Shown here piece after piece: positions 38,333 to 49,379 of a stretch of DNA of 64,000 bases. Where the stretch lies: positions 24,997,887-25,061,886 of the forward strand of contig JAMXBB010000011.1 in NCBI GenBank assembly GCA_024138015.1. Reading direction: 5' to 3'. The notes below the pieces were generated by a model. That model ran no database searches. It saw only the letters and a program-made list of their open reading frames with translations, and was not told where the DNA came from. The stretch is from Lumnitzera littorea. Its lineage: Eukaryota; Streptophyta; Magnoliopsida; Myrtales; Combretaceae. Made by a program: the position numbers and the translations under genes. Numbering within the stretch: position 1 is the stretch's first letter; each line of letters opens with the position of its first letter.

Positions 38333-41300
38333 TGTAAGCCCCAAAGTTAAGCCAATTGACCATAGGATTAAACTAGAATATAATGTTTTGAATGATCGAT
38401 TAAGGAATCCGATCAAACCTCAAATTATAAACTATTGAGAGAAATATTAGTAAAAATGACTCCGTAAACTTGAATTTAAGAAAATAAGTAATAAAATAGG
38501 AGACTATAAAATTTTCAAATTTTAAGCATAATAATTGCTAATTACCAAAAAGGCAAAAAGTGTAATTTAATAACTAATAAATTACTAGAAATAGATTATA
38601 TGTATACTAAAAATAATAGAATGACCTAAATAATATTTAAGAATATTTATTTGTACTATATATGAATATACATGTAAGTATAAATACGCATAATTACTTA
38701 AAATACACGAAATGTGCTAAAATAATACTAAATGCTTAAAGAAAATTCATAATTAATTAAGGAAAAATCAAGAAAAATAAGGAAAAATCACGAATAATCC
38801 AGAATTGGGTCATGGCAGCTGGGAAAAATAAGAAAAAATTCGGCCAATTAAATTAAGACAACACAAAAGCCAAAAAATAAGGGATAAGACAATTGTCTTA
38901 TCCCGTTTAATGCACAATAAATCCCACAAAGCCCTATAAATAGCAGGAAAAATCACAGAGCTCATTTGGGTAGTTTGGAAAGTGAGAAAAATAGAGAGAG
39001 ATGAAAATTGAGAGAAAAATTCGGTTTAGAAAAAAAATTAGAAAAACTGTACAATTAGGGCTTTCAAAGGGAACCCATACCAGACGAGGAGCTGAGAGTG
39101 GACGGCCACCACCACCACATGGTGGTGGCAGTGCCCAGGCCGGCTGACAAGGCCATGGAGGCCCACGGTGGCCGGAGCCACCCAAACCGGTGAGTCTAAT
39201 TTCCAACTCAATTCTTGTGTAATTTTGTAAAAATAGTAAATATGATTAGAAAATTATGAATTTTTTTATTCTGGGATATTTTTGTATTTAGTTTATAGGA
39301 AAAATATTATTTTAATGAAATTATGTCCCGTAATATATGATCCTTAAGAAATCGTACAAAACCGAGCACATTTCGGTTTAGAAATAAATGACCTTAGGAG
39401 TGTAGTTTCAAGCCCAAAATTTTTGTGTAGATTACTTAGATAATATAGAACAGTTCTATGAAGCCCGTTTTCAAAAATTAATTTTCGAAATATTTAGACA
39501 ATTTTTAGGCCCTAAAATGAGGCATAAAATGGGTAATTTGGAGTTAATTAGGTGATTAGGATATTAATTACTGATGGAGTTAAAATCTGATGGAGTATGA
39601 TACTTGTAGCAATTAAAGTGTTAGATGTAATTATTAGGTTAATTATGTAGTAAATAAGTAATATGGAAAAATAGTACATTTTAAGATAATTTTGTAAATC
39701 AGGGTAATTAGGAGTAAAATTTGATCTAGGATGAATTTAGACATTTGAAATGATAATTGATGTTTAGAGATGATAATTAGAGTGATAGAAATATTAGAAG
39801 TGTAATATATACATAAAAGGTAATAATACATAATAGGTAATTATTGGAAATATAATAAATAGGAAATATTATAATAAAAATTGATATTGTGATAATAATA
39901 AAAACGTACAATAAATCTGATGGGAAACTTGAATTTATGTAATTATATGAAAAATGTAAAAATTTCTCACATTAGGAGTAAATTCGGTACACAAATAAGG
40001 ATTTAAGTGTACCGGATAGACTAAAATACTAATTAGAGGTAATGATGGTAATTAGGAGATTGGGAAGTAATGTGATTAATTTCACATTATGGGTTGAAAT
40101 GGATTTCTAGGGTTGGAATCTAAAACATTACTTAGAAATCGAACTAAAAACCTAATTTAGAAATCGATGCGAAAACCGAACCTGAACTTAACCCCAAACC
40201 TAGAATAATTGTAAAAGACTTAATACCTAGATAATTAGGCATATTAAACCTTAAACAAAACCTAACAATAAGCATTATAGGATAAAATGAACTTATAATA
40301 TTTATATGAAAAGCTGAAACCACATTCATGTTATAGGGATGATCGGCGATGGCCTAAGCAAATCGGACCTCGAGTAAGTGAGCGAGGAGTCGAGGTAAGT
40401 TGGGATTAATACGATGTTGTATTTTGGAGGCTTAAGATTATGCTTGGTTGTGCTTGTTAGATAGTTGAATGTGTGCATGTGCTTGATTATGGGTGATGCT
40501 ATGATTCTGTTTGTTGTTCTGGCATATATTGTATGATTTGTATGAAAGGATTGATCACCCTAAACTGGACTTAATCAAATATCCGACCAGTAATCATAAT
40601 CGGACATGCATAGCAACCCGTTAGGGGAATTTAGGACTCTCCGGCCAAATACCGACCCCTTCGGAAGGGATAGCGCAGGATTACAAAATGGTCCCTTCTT
40701 CATCCTCAGTCGAACTAAGTGACAGGAGAGGAGGTTATGACCGGGGTGAAGACAGTGGTTCGAAGGTAGTCGCGGGAGGAGTAAGGTCTCCATTACACAA
40801 GCCTGGGTTTGGTCGTGAGCTATTGCATTAATGGAAACTCCTTAACCTGAATTAGAGTAGGCGCAATTTCTCTAATCTCACGACGGGTCGGACAACTTCG
40901 TGCGATGACATTTGCTTGCACATGCATTGCACCTAATAAGTGATTGAAAACCTTGTTATGTGTATGGTATAGTTTTAAGTTCTCCGTCCTAATTTATTGA
41001 GCTGTGGTTTCTCACATCCCTATAGACGTCGTGCAGGTGCTGGCTAAGAAGCGGCAACAACTACTCTGAAGTTAGCAACTGCTGGATCTTGGGGAGTGAG
41101 GAAAAACATTGAAGAATCAACGCATATTTTACTTTTCATTTCTGATTAATGTAATAACTGAATTATAGTGATTATATATAACTTTTCTCACTTTCTTAGG
41201 TAAATGAATTATTTAAATTATAAACTGTTTACTTCAAAGCGGGTTAATCGTGGACGCCTTATGTAGATCAGGTCTAAGATAGCGGTTATAAGGCTAACTT

Positions 41301-41360
41301 CTATCTTAGGATGGTTTACACGGCGGGGCTGTTACGACTCTGCTGCTTCGGGGCGTGACA
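38333..41360 (+). mobile_element. L3: L-family solo LTR in E1 pol
   Basis: This 3028-base LTR starts TGTAAGCCCCAAAGTTAAG and ends GGGGCGTGACA, with the exact target duplication GTCGC (38328-38332 and 41361-41365). The E1 pol sequence continues directly across the site. TATAAATA lies at 38935-38942, a GC-rich leader at about 39080-39185 with a 9-bp stem (39105-39113 with 39121-39129), and a donor-like CCGGTGAGTC at about 39187. Being the least decayed copy, it is the best reference for the family. Confidence 0.92.
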
Positions 41361-41870
41361 GTCGCCCTATTAACTAAGTTGACCAAGAAGACCTCTAAGT
41401 TTAGGTTGTCAGAGAAAGCTTAGAGGAGTTTTGAGGATATCAAGTCTAAGTTAACTTCTAACCCAATGCTTACGTTATCAAACTTTAATAAAGTCTTCAG
41501 ATTGAATGTGGTGCTTCTAGAGTCGGAATTGGTGCTGTTCTCATGCAAGAACGTTGACCTATCACTTACTTCAATGAGAAACTTAGCAATGCTACTTTGA
41601 ACTATTTTGCATATGGTAAGGAGTTCCATGCCCTTGTCCAAGCTCTTTAGAATTGGCAACATTACTTGTTACCTTAAGAATTTGTCATCTACATGGATCA
41701 TGAATCCTTGAAACATTTGTGAGGAAAAAACCCTCCTAACATCATGTTAAATGGTTAGAATTCTTGGAAACTTTTTGCTACGTGATCAAGTATAAGAAGG
41801 GGAGTTCTAACAATGTAGCTGATGCCCTATCATGACGGCATATGCTTATTACTACTTTACAGGTTTGAAT
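41361..41870 (+). pseudogene. E1 RNase H remnant
   Basis: It continues from the RT piece: VALLTKLTKKTSKFRLSEKA, SFEDIKSKL, then LNVVLLESELVLFS in one frame or CGASRVGIGAVLMQE in the other. The usual CDAS catalytic Asp is Gly here. MDHESLKHL and KKGSSNNVADALS (about 41797-41835) follow. Confidence 0.8.
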
Positions 41871-41919
41871 ACCTAGGTTTGGTGCTTCTCCAAATCAATA
41901 TGAGTAAGATTCGTACTTT

Positions 41920-42950
41920 GGACCTATATTGGTTAAGTACAATTATGGAGCTATCGTAGATGGGTTTTATTTGAGCCAAACATTTCTAATGAAAGGTGGA
42001 CATGTATGTATGCCTAACAACTCGACCCGAAAGTTACTAGTTCAGGAAGTTCATGTAGGAGGCCTAGCTGACCATTATAGGGAAAAGAAAACACTCGAAC
42101 TACTAAAAGAACATTTCTATGGGCTAAGGATGGTGAGAGATGTACATAAGGTTATACAATGGTGTGAGGAGTACAAATGAGCTAAAGGAAGAAAGGAACC
42201 TTGTTGAGAGTATATACCTTTACTCGTACTTGATTGGCCTTAGACCAACTTAAGCATGGATTTAATGATTAGAACACCTTGAATAGCTCGAAAGCATGAC
42301 TCCATCATAGTGGTGGTCAATCAGTTTAGCAAAATGAGCCACTTCATCCCCTACCATAAGACTGATGATGCTTTATATCTTACTAACTTCTTTTTGTAGG
42401 AGATCGTACAGCTTCATAGAGTCCTTAGAAGCATTGTTTCTAGTTAAGATCCAAAGTTCACAAGTTTCTTTTAGTAGACCCAGTAGAAGAGGCTCGGCAT
42501 TAAGATGATGTTTACCTCTTGTTATTACTAAACAGATGGTTAGATCGAAGTAGTAAATAGGATAGTTTGTAATCCGCTGCAAGCAACTATTGGGAAGAAT
42601 CTACATGATTGGGATTCATGTCTGCCAATCATCGAGTTTGCCTACAACCACTCCATTCATAGCTTAATAGGAAGATCACCTTTTGAGATCATCTACAGAA
42701 TCAACCCGAGCTTACCTTTGGACATGATTGCTAGCCTGACCTATAGAGAAGAAAGTCAATCTGGTTTGTAGCACACCAAGGAATTCCAAAATCTACATAA
42801 GAAAGTTGCTAAGCAACTAGCCAAAATAGTGGCTTAATAGCAAGAACAAGGAAACATGGGTTGAAAGAGCATTGTTTACAAACCAGGAGACCTTGTTTGG
42901 GTTCACCTCAACAAGGAATGGTTCTAATGCGAACCTAAAGCTAAGGACTG
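41920..42950 (+). pseudogene. E1 integrase remnant
   Basis: The open piece 41929-42180 carries the zinc-binding half (HVGGLADHY, KKTLELL, CEEYK, where the final Cys is Tyr). The core follows with SMDLMIRTP, VVVNQFSKMSHFIP, DPKFTSFF, IEVVNRIV, then IEFAYNHSIHSLIGRSPFEI. The C-terminal motif KPGDLVWVHLNKEWF is at about 42884-42930. Several stops are present. Confidence 0.82.
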
Positions 42951-43800
42951 ATAAGGTCGGTTGTATTGGTGGGTTTAAGCTTGTAGAAAGCTTGAAGTAA
43001 GAGATGGAAATAATATAAAATAAAGAAAGTAAAACGAGTAAACCCTCAAACAGCTCTAAGGATATGATGCACTAGGGAACTTTTGAGGACTCATAGCACA
43101 ACTCGATATGATGTACAAGATGGTTCAGTGAAGTTACTCACCACTTAGCCTTGCTTAAGGGTTAAAATTGTAAGCAATGTTCATAGAAAAGAAGTATATT
43201 CAATATTCTGAGATAAGATAATTACGACTAAACCTACAATGGGTATTTATACTTGAAAACTTAGAGTAACTTACCTAAAATGGAAAATAATAAAAAAGGG
43301 TATTATCTAAAAGAAATAACGGATAAGGAATAATAAGGGTATAATTGAAAATACAACAAAATGAGTATCTTGTAAGGAAGATTCTGTCACATGGTTGCTT
43401 GGATACGTGGCTACTTTTGGATGGATGGCTTTTTGGTGAAAAAGACAATTTTTGTATGATTAGTTTGGTATTTACTGAGCCAAGGTCTCAAATAGAGGTA
43501 GTAGTTCGACTGTGCTAAGCTGAGTAGATTATTCTTCTTAGGTGAATTTGCCTATGTCATATTCGATATGGCTAGTATTTAGGTCAGTTGAGTTGATGGT
43601 TGAATTAGCCAAACTGATGCTTAAGTGTAGTTCAGGTCGACAACTAAAGACAAACGATGAATGCGATAGGGTTAGTCTCAGCCAAGGCATTAGGTCGGTA
43701 GATTGTAGCAGCTCAGATTCTTTAGTGGTAGGTCTTAAGGAAAGAATTTGCTTGGCCATGCTTTCTCGCCTTCGGGCCCGGGTCAAGGGTCTGGTAATCT
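42950..43800 (-). mobile_element. Probable antisense solo LTR in E1
   Basis: Between the integrase C-terminal block and its continuation (LPKLHGLLKVLRRINNSYEL, about 43836-43895) lie about 850 bases unlike gypsy pol. Read on the minus strand they contain AAGTATAAATACCCATTG near 43240-43257, a typical LTR promoter with about 300 bases downstream and 550 upstream. Clean ends and a target duplication were not found, so the limits are approximate and the call is inference. Confidence 0.4.
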
Positions 43801-44018
43801 GATTCTTATTAGGCTCTTAGGGAAAAGAATAAACAAGCTATTACCCAAGTTACATGGTCTTTTGAAGGTTTTACGACGAATTAACAACTCCTACGAGCTA
43901 GATTTGCCAAAGGATACAGAGTGTTGTTGACATTTAATGTCTTCAATCTAACGCCCTATGTACTAGAAGAAGAAACCGACCAAGATTAGAGGGTAAATCT
44001 TCAACAACCTCGGGCAAT
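43801..44018 (+). pseudogene. E1 post-integrase tail
   Basis: The piece encodes LPKLHGLLKVLRRINNSYEL and DLPKD, matching the conserved PRGDGPFQVLERINDNAYKL segment after gypsy integrase, followed by a short purine-rich lead (AGATTAGAGGG near 43984) into the 3' LTR. Confidence 0.7.
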
Positions 44019-45000
44019 TGATAGACTACTAACCTTAGCACCTCTCACCCGAGCTTATCTTAAGGGCTTGCAAGGTCTTATAAGAAGAATCTAATTTTCT
44101 CAGCTCACCTAAGATGAACTCTAGTATCAGGATAGGCTGCTGTTGAACTCCTTTCATGCTTAGCTTTAATTTACTTTAATTTGCTTTATCTCAAGCCTAG
44201 ATGCTAAGCCTACATTCCTTTTCAGCTTAGCCGACCTGCCTAGTACTAAGGTCCTTGATTTCGATCTCCAACCCCTTCTTTACCAACTTGTTTCTACATT
44301 TGAACAGCTCAGTTCCAATGCCTCATTACCTCAAGTATGGATGTAATAGCAGCACACCACCTGTCACCACTTTTTCCTGACATTGTACTATATTTCCTTT
44401 TGCTTGATTGTCGTGTTTACCCTTTTTAGTTTGTACTAGGTGTCTTTATTTTTGTGTTACCCTTTTTTGTAATTTCAATCATTGTTGATTCCAGTACCTT
44501 ATTGCCTCAAGTATGGACGCAATAACAGTGCATCACTCTTTCCTAACATTATATTATATTTCCTTTTGTTTAATTGTCATATTTACCCTTTTTAGCTTAT
44601 ACAAGGTGATTTTATTTTTCTATTACCCTTTTTTGTAATTTCAATCATTGTCTTATTACCTCATGGATTCACTATAAATAGTCCTTTATCATTGTAGTCA
44701 AAATCAATTTGACTCTTACTATTAATGAATATTCCCTTAAGTTGTTGCAAGGAACCCTCTCCAATTACATTCCTTACACACTTATCTAATCTTACTAGTT
44801 CTTACTTGTGCGTAATATTAAGTAAAGGCTAAGTCATGTAGTGTTCTTCAGTATGGCATATCTGTGTCATATTTGGGAGTAGCTTTACGAAACTATTGGA
44901 ACTTCTAACTAATCCATTGTGTGCTTTCTTCAATATTTTGAAGGATCCATTTTACTTCCTATGGTAAGTCCTTGTGATAATTTAGCTATTAGGCACATCA
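44019..45000 (+). repeat. E1 3' LTR with internal duplication
   Basis: It is 982 bases against 836 for the 5' LTR. Most of the extra length comes from a tandem duplication: 44310-44485 and 44486-44650 are related copies, each running from a CCAGT/CCAAT..CTCAAGTATGG start to TTTTTTGTAATTTCAATCATT. The end GGCACATCA abuts the TAATA duplication. Confidence 0.82.
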
Positions 45001-45005
45001 TAATA

Positions 45006-45730
45006 TAGATGCTGAAGTTCCCCAAAGCCAAAAGATTCTGAGCGTCAAGTACCTAGCTCTATGCTCCTGTACCCTCGAGGCTGAGTTTGAACAATCTAGC
45101 CAATAGCTTGGACAAACCACCTTGAGCACTCAAATATTGGAGCTCTCAAGCTTTCATCTTGTTTAGTGATACCATGTCTACAGTACGTCCCCTACCATGG
45201 TTGGGACTACAGAATGATCTGATGACACATGTCTTCTACCTTTCTATTGATTATACTATGTTTATTTTTGTTGCTTTACCAAGCTATCCATGTTCACTAC
45301 TTATTACTATTTCTAGAATAGTATCTATTTTCGTAAAAGTATAGAAACCTGGGAGTTGCCCTAATTGGGTATTATAAATACCCATTTGACGTAATAGCCC
45401 TACATTAGCATCTAGTAATAGAATATCGCTTTCTTCTTCCTTGCACTTATGTTTACCATTGTTGAACCCGAGTCAAGTTTTTCACTCTTATTTGATTCTT
45501 TGAGTAACTGCTAGTAGCCAATAGCATTAGGGCTTGGTTTGTACATCATATCAAACTAAGTGCTAAGTTCATGTAGGACGACGGTATGTCATATTTGTTC
45601 ATTGGTGCATGAATCCAGCTCAACCTTTGACTCTCATTTATTCTTCTAGCCATCTTATAGCTTGGTCCTACCCCATTGTGCTTGTATGATACCAATAGTT
45701 GTATGTCCATCCTTGTAGGTGCATGTATCA
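45006..45730 (+). repeat. E2 5' LTR, second part
   Basis: The LTR resumes directly after the second TAATA copy (45001-45005) and aligns with 51696-52421 through to the end TGTATCA. It contains CCCCTACCATGGTTGGGAC and a TATA-like TATTATAAATACCC at about 45368-45381. The primer-site candidate TTGGTATTACCAC follows at 45733; it keeps 8 of 12 bases of the initiator-tRNA-Met site. Confidence 0.8.
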
Positions 45731-46089
45731 TCTTGGTATTACCACTTTGGCAATGTTTGAAAGTGAAGTTTTTGGTACCTTTCTTATGTTCTTGTGTGTG
45801 TACTGTAGTTGTATGTGTTGAGGTTGTGAGTATGTGTGGTTGTTATAGTCTTAGTGGGTGTAAGTTGTTGTGGGCAAGTAGTAAGCAGTGGGTATTAAAG
45901 TAATGGCTTAAGTAGTTGTGAGTAAAGTTCTCTGTTTTCCCCTATTCCAGTGCTCTTAAATAGAGTACGTAGTTGTTGTATTAAAAGTGTGATTGTTGGT
46001 TTGTGTTCAAATCAAATGGTTGGGTCATTAAGGTTGTGATTATGAAACAAGGTTTTGTGGGTTTGAAGTTCATCTTAGCTGAAGAAGTG

Positions 46090-47400
46090 GTTTTTGTGTT
46101 GATTGAAAATGTTAGATTCAAGTGTTCATAGAACCATTGGTGACAATGAAAGTAAGGCTCAAGGCTAAGGATAATAAGGGAGTTACACCCTAATGTTCGT
46201 CAAGGACAAGCTCAATAGGTTCACTTATCTAATAGAGAACTTAGTTATTGCTTTGAGGGACAATAGATAGGCCCCTAAAGACAAGCCGAATAATGGTTGA
46301 GCTCATGAAGTATGTAACTGAGGTTATGGCTATGCTAGTTGACCTAATTACCCCATTAGGAATATTTGAGCCAAAGAAGTGGAAAGACATGCCAAACAAT
46401 GACTTACCATGGACAATATTGAGGAAGTAGACAAGAAAGTGGAGGAAGGAGGAGAGGAGTATTACGAGTTGGAAGATTAGAATAATTGAGCTCTTAGAGA
46501 AGAAGGCTTGAAGCAAATTTTGAGCTTATCAAGTGGTGGTGATGCCAAGGACTACCTAAACTGGATTAATAAAATTGAGACATAGATTGAGTGTTGCGAA
46601 GTCCCCAAAAATGCTAAGCTGAGACTTGTTGTGTTAGAGTTTACTAGATAAGCCTCCTTATGTTAAAAGAACTTGTAAGCCACCTGTCGACAAGGAAGAG
46701 AGCGAGAGATCAGAGACTTGGAGGAAATGAAGAGAGTAATGTAGAGAAGATTTGTGTCGATCTATTATTTACTAGATACATTTAAGAATTACAAGAGTTG
46801 AGATAAGGAAGGTTAGGTGTGGATGCATATGTGAAAGAATTTTAAATGTTAATGATTCGTTGTGAGGTGTTAGAACTTGAAGATCGAACTATCTCTAGAT
46901 TCATCAATGGGCTAAGATATGAGATTGAAGATCTCCTAGAGACAAGGGAAATTACTACTTTAGATGATGCCATCCAAGTTGCCTAGAGGATAGAGTGGAG
47001 AAGGATGAGTAGTTATCGAGCTCTTATTAGCCAAACTAAACTAAGTCGACCTATTTTAAGCATACCTATATGTACGGAACTAAGTAAGGCTACTAGCGTT
47101 CGACCTGTTCTGACATCTTAAGTTGATGAGAAGGAAGTGTTGAGAAGGGACAAAGCTTAAGCGGGAAGAAAAGTGAGATCAAGTGCTGTAAGTACTAAGG
47201 GTTTGGATGTAAGGTAGCTTAGTGCTTGAATAAAAGGACCATGATAGTAAAAGGAGCAACGTCAACCATTGAGGTCGAAAGTATTAATGAAGAGGTGGAG
47301 TAGTAGAAAGAATCCGAACAAGTAGACAAGGAGGAAGAAGTGATTATAGTAAGGAAAGGGACTTCATGCTTACAGCTATGGTATTAAGGAGAGTAATGAG
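46090..47400 (+). pseudogene. E2 gag remnant
   Basis: The region encodes interrupted gypsy gag: DYLNWINKIE and later VDAYVKEF, MLMIRCEV, RFINGLRYEIEDLLE and DDAIQVA. A relic zinc knuckle lies at about 47180-47225, where the second Cys and the His are both replaced and stops intrude. Many stops show it is dead. Confidence 0.7.
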
Positions 47401-47439
47401 TGTTAGCCCAACACTCGAAAATGAGTAACATGAGAACTT

Positions 47440-47820
47440 ATTCCATATTGATTGTAAGGTTGAGGGGATGCTATGTATGCTCATTATTGACAATGGCAGT
47501 TACACCAATGCTACCTCCACATTTATGATTCAACATCTAAAGTTACCAACCACACCTCATCCTAAGCTTTACAAACTATATTGGCTCAATGATAAGGGAG
47601 CCTTACTAGATACTAGATAAGTCTTAGTGTCAATCTCTATTGGGAAATATCAGGACGAGGTGCCCTGTGATGTATTACTGATGAGTGCTTGTCATATGCT
47701 TCTTGGAAGGATGTGGATGTTTGATCAATAAGTAATCTATATTGGGATAAGGAATACGTGTTCTTTTGAGCATAAAGGTCGGAAGGTGAGGTTGAACCCT
47801 ATGACTCTTGATCAGTGAAA
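47440..47820 (+). pseudogene. E2 protease remnant
   Basis: LIIDNGSYTNA is readable at about 47480-47510, in place of the usual IIDSGS(C)TNV. The active-site D-S/T-G is DNG here. A later block with CDVLLMSACHMLLGR-type similarity (about 47665-47710) is shifted in frame. Confidence 0.65.
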
Positions 47821-47847
47821 AACATGTAAGTTCAACTTAGTTGAAAT

Positions 47848-48663
47848 ATGAAGAAAGAAACCATGGTGATGACTAGGGTCAAGCTGTCAAAAGAGATGAG
47901 ATCTAAAACACTGACCTTCTTGCTAGTTAGGAGATTGCTTGAGTTGAAGGACCAAGATGTCGAGCTACCGGTAGAAGTGAAGAAACTACTTAAAGAGTTT
48001 GCTGACCTATTCCCTAATGAACTACCCAAGGGATTGTCCCTTATTCAAGGAATCAAATATGCAATTGACTTACAACTAGGAGTAGCCTTATTGATCAAGC
48101 CCGCATACAAAATGAAACCTAAGCAAGTTACTAAGTTGATTGATCGAGGTTATGTTTAAGATTCCTTAAGCCATTATGTTATGCCAGCCTTATTGGTGCC
48201 TAAGAAAGATGGCATGTGGAGGATGTATGTTTATAATCGAGCTATCAACTAAATTGCTATCAAATATAGATACCCTATTTTAAGACTTGATGACATGTTG
48301 GATTAGTTGAATGGGGCTAGGATCTTTTCTAAAATTGATCTCAAATCAGGATATCATCATATTAGAATGCAGGTAGGAGATGAGTGGAAAATTGCATCCA
48401 AGACTCGTCATGGATTGTGTAAGTTTGTAATGTTCTTTGGTTTGTCTAATTCTTCGAGCATATTCATGAGATTGATGAACTATGTACTTCAAGACCTGAT
48501 TGGAAAATTTGTCATCATCTATTTCAATAACATTTTATTTTGCAACCCTAACTTGTCATCGTCTATTTCAATAACATTTTATTTTTCGATAACATTTTAT
48601 TTTATGAGCATCTCTAAGTTGTTTTCTCTAAACTTCAAGCTGAGAAATTATATGGAAACTTGA
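47848..48663 (+). pseudogene. E2 reverse transcriptase with YFNN active site
   Basis: Open pieces at 47848-48159 and 48307-48663 carry the gypsy RT order: FADLFPNELPKGL, then after a stop IFSKIDLKSGYHHIRMQ, then FFGLSNSSSIFMRLMN. The catalytic position at 48520-48531 reads YFNN instead of YFDD, so both metal-binding Asp residues are lost by changes compatible with G-to-A transitions. Immediately downstream the active-site segment is locally duplicated (48511-48602). Confidence 0.85.
48511..48602 (+). repeat. Local duplication at the E2 RT active site
   Basis: GTCATC(A/G)TCTATTTCAATAA with the following CATTTTATTT occurs at 48511-48541 and 48555-48585, and a shorter third copy (GATAACATTTTATTT) at 48588-48602. 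It post-dates the loss of the catalytic Asp codons, because the copies share the AATAAC change. Confidence 0.85.
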
Positions 48664-48823
48664 AGAAGTGTGAATTTTGTTAACTTTATTTGGTTTTTTA
48701 GGGTTTTGTTGTAAGTGGAGGAGGAATCCGAGTTAATTGAGAGAAGGAATAAGCAATTAGTGAATGGTCTGTACTGACATATCATGCCGATGCCCATAGC
48801 TTTCATGGAGTGACCTCATTCTA

Positions 48824-49330
48824 TTGACCTTTAGTACTATAGTATATTTGCTAACTGAGTTGATCAAGAAGAATACCGAGTTTAGATGGGGAGTAAAGGA
48901 GAAACAGAGCTTTGATGAAGTGAAGGAGAAGTTGACCATTGCTTTTGTACTTGCTCTCCCTGACTTTGATAAGGTATTTAAGTTGGAGTGTGACGATTCT
49001 AGCATAGGCATAACTATCATGTTGATGCAGTATAAGGAGCAACACTTAACTATTTGGTGTATGATAGGGAGTTTTACTCCTTAATCTAAGCTCTAACAAT
49101 CTGGCAATACTATCTGCTACTAAGGGAATTTGTAATTTACACCGATCATGAATCGTTAAGGTACTTAAAGAGCTAACCAAATTGTCTAAGAGATAGGTAA
49201 AGTAGATTGAGTTCATAGAGGGATTTTCTTATGTCGTGAAGTATAATAATGGCAAGAATAATGTAATGGCTAACGCTCTATCACGATAACATACTCTTTT
49301 GATTGACCTTTAAACTAAACTTCTTAGATT
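48824..49330 (+). pseudogene. E2 RNase H remnant
   Basis: The piece reads LTELIKKNTEFRW, KQSFDEVKEKL, FKLECDDSSIGI (the first catalytic Asp context is kept) and, in another frame at about 49140-49170, TDHESLRYLKS. Then comes the NNVMANALS-type end near 49255-49290. It is interrupted by frameshifts. Confidence 0.75.
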
Positions 49331-49379
49331 CTTTGTGATCAAGGGCTTATATGCTAAAGACCCACATTTCGGTTTGATC

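Larger units (their letters stand above)
24991..45000 (+). mobile_element. E1: Ty3/gypsy element inserted in the E2 5' LTR
   Basis: The LTRs are 24991-25826 (starts TGATGGACTGC, ends GGCACAACA) and 44019-45000 (starts TGATAGACTAC, ends GGCACATCA). The target duplication TAATA is exact (24986-24990 and 45001-45005), and the flanks together match the uninterrupted E2 3' LTR (GGAACTCAATATAGATG near 51686-51700). The internal order gag-protease-RT-RNase H-integrase on the plus strand makes it gypsy. It has been cut by L0 with an inverted fragment (26407-30198), L1 plus L2 (about 31812-37780), L3 (38333-41360) and probably an antisense solo LTR (about 42950-43800). Without these it would be about 6-7 kb. 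Confidence 0.85.

Noticed and set aside
38934..39206. 90-codon minus-strand ORF (Gly/Pro-rich) in L3
   Set aside because: It is the complement of the GC-rich leader with its CCACC hairpin and breaks in the other L copies.
43538..43802. Overlapping ORFs of 82-86 codons on both strands
   Set aside because: They lie in the unassigned block inside E1; no domain, and both strands being open suggests chance.
45010..45730. Complete 720 bp LTR belonging to a tandem array of three LTRs
   Set aside because: The LTR homology extends through 24815-24990 once E1 is removed, so it is the rest of the E2 5' LTR; a tandem-recombination model is not needed.
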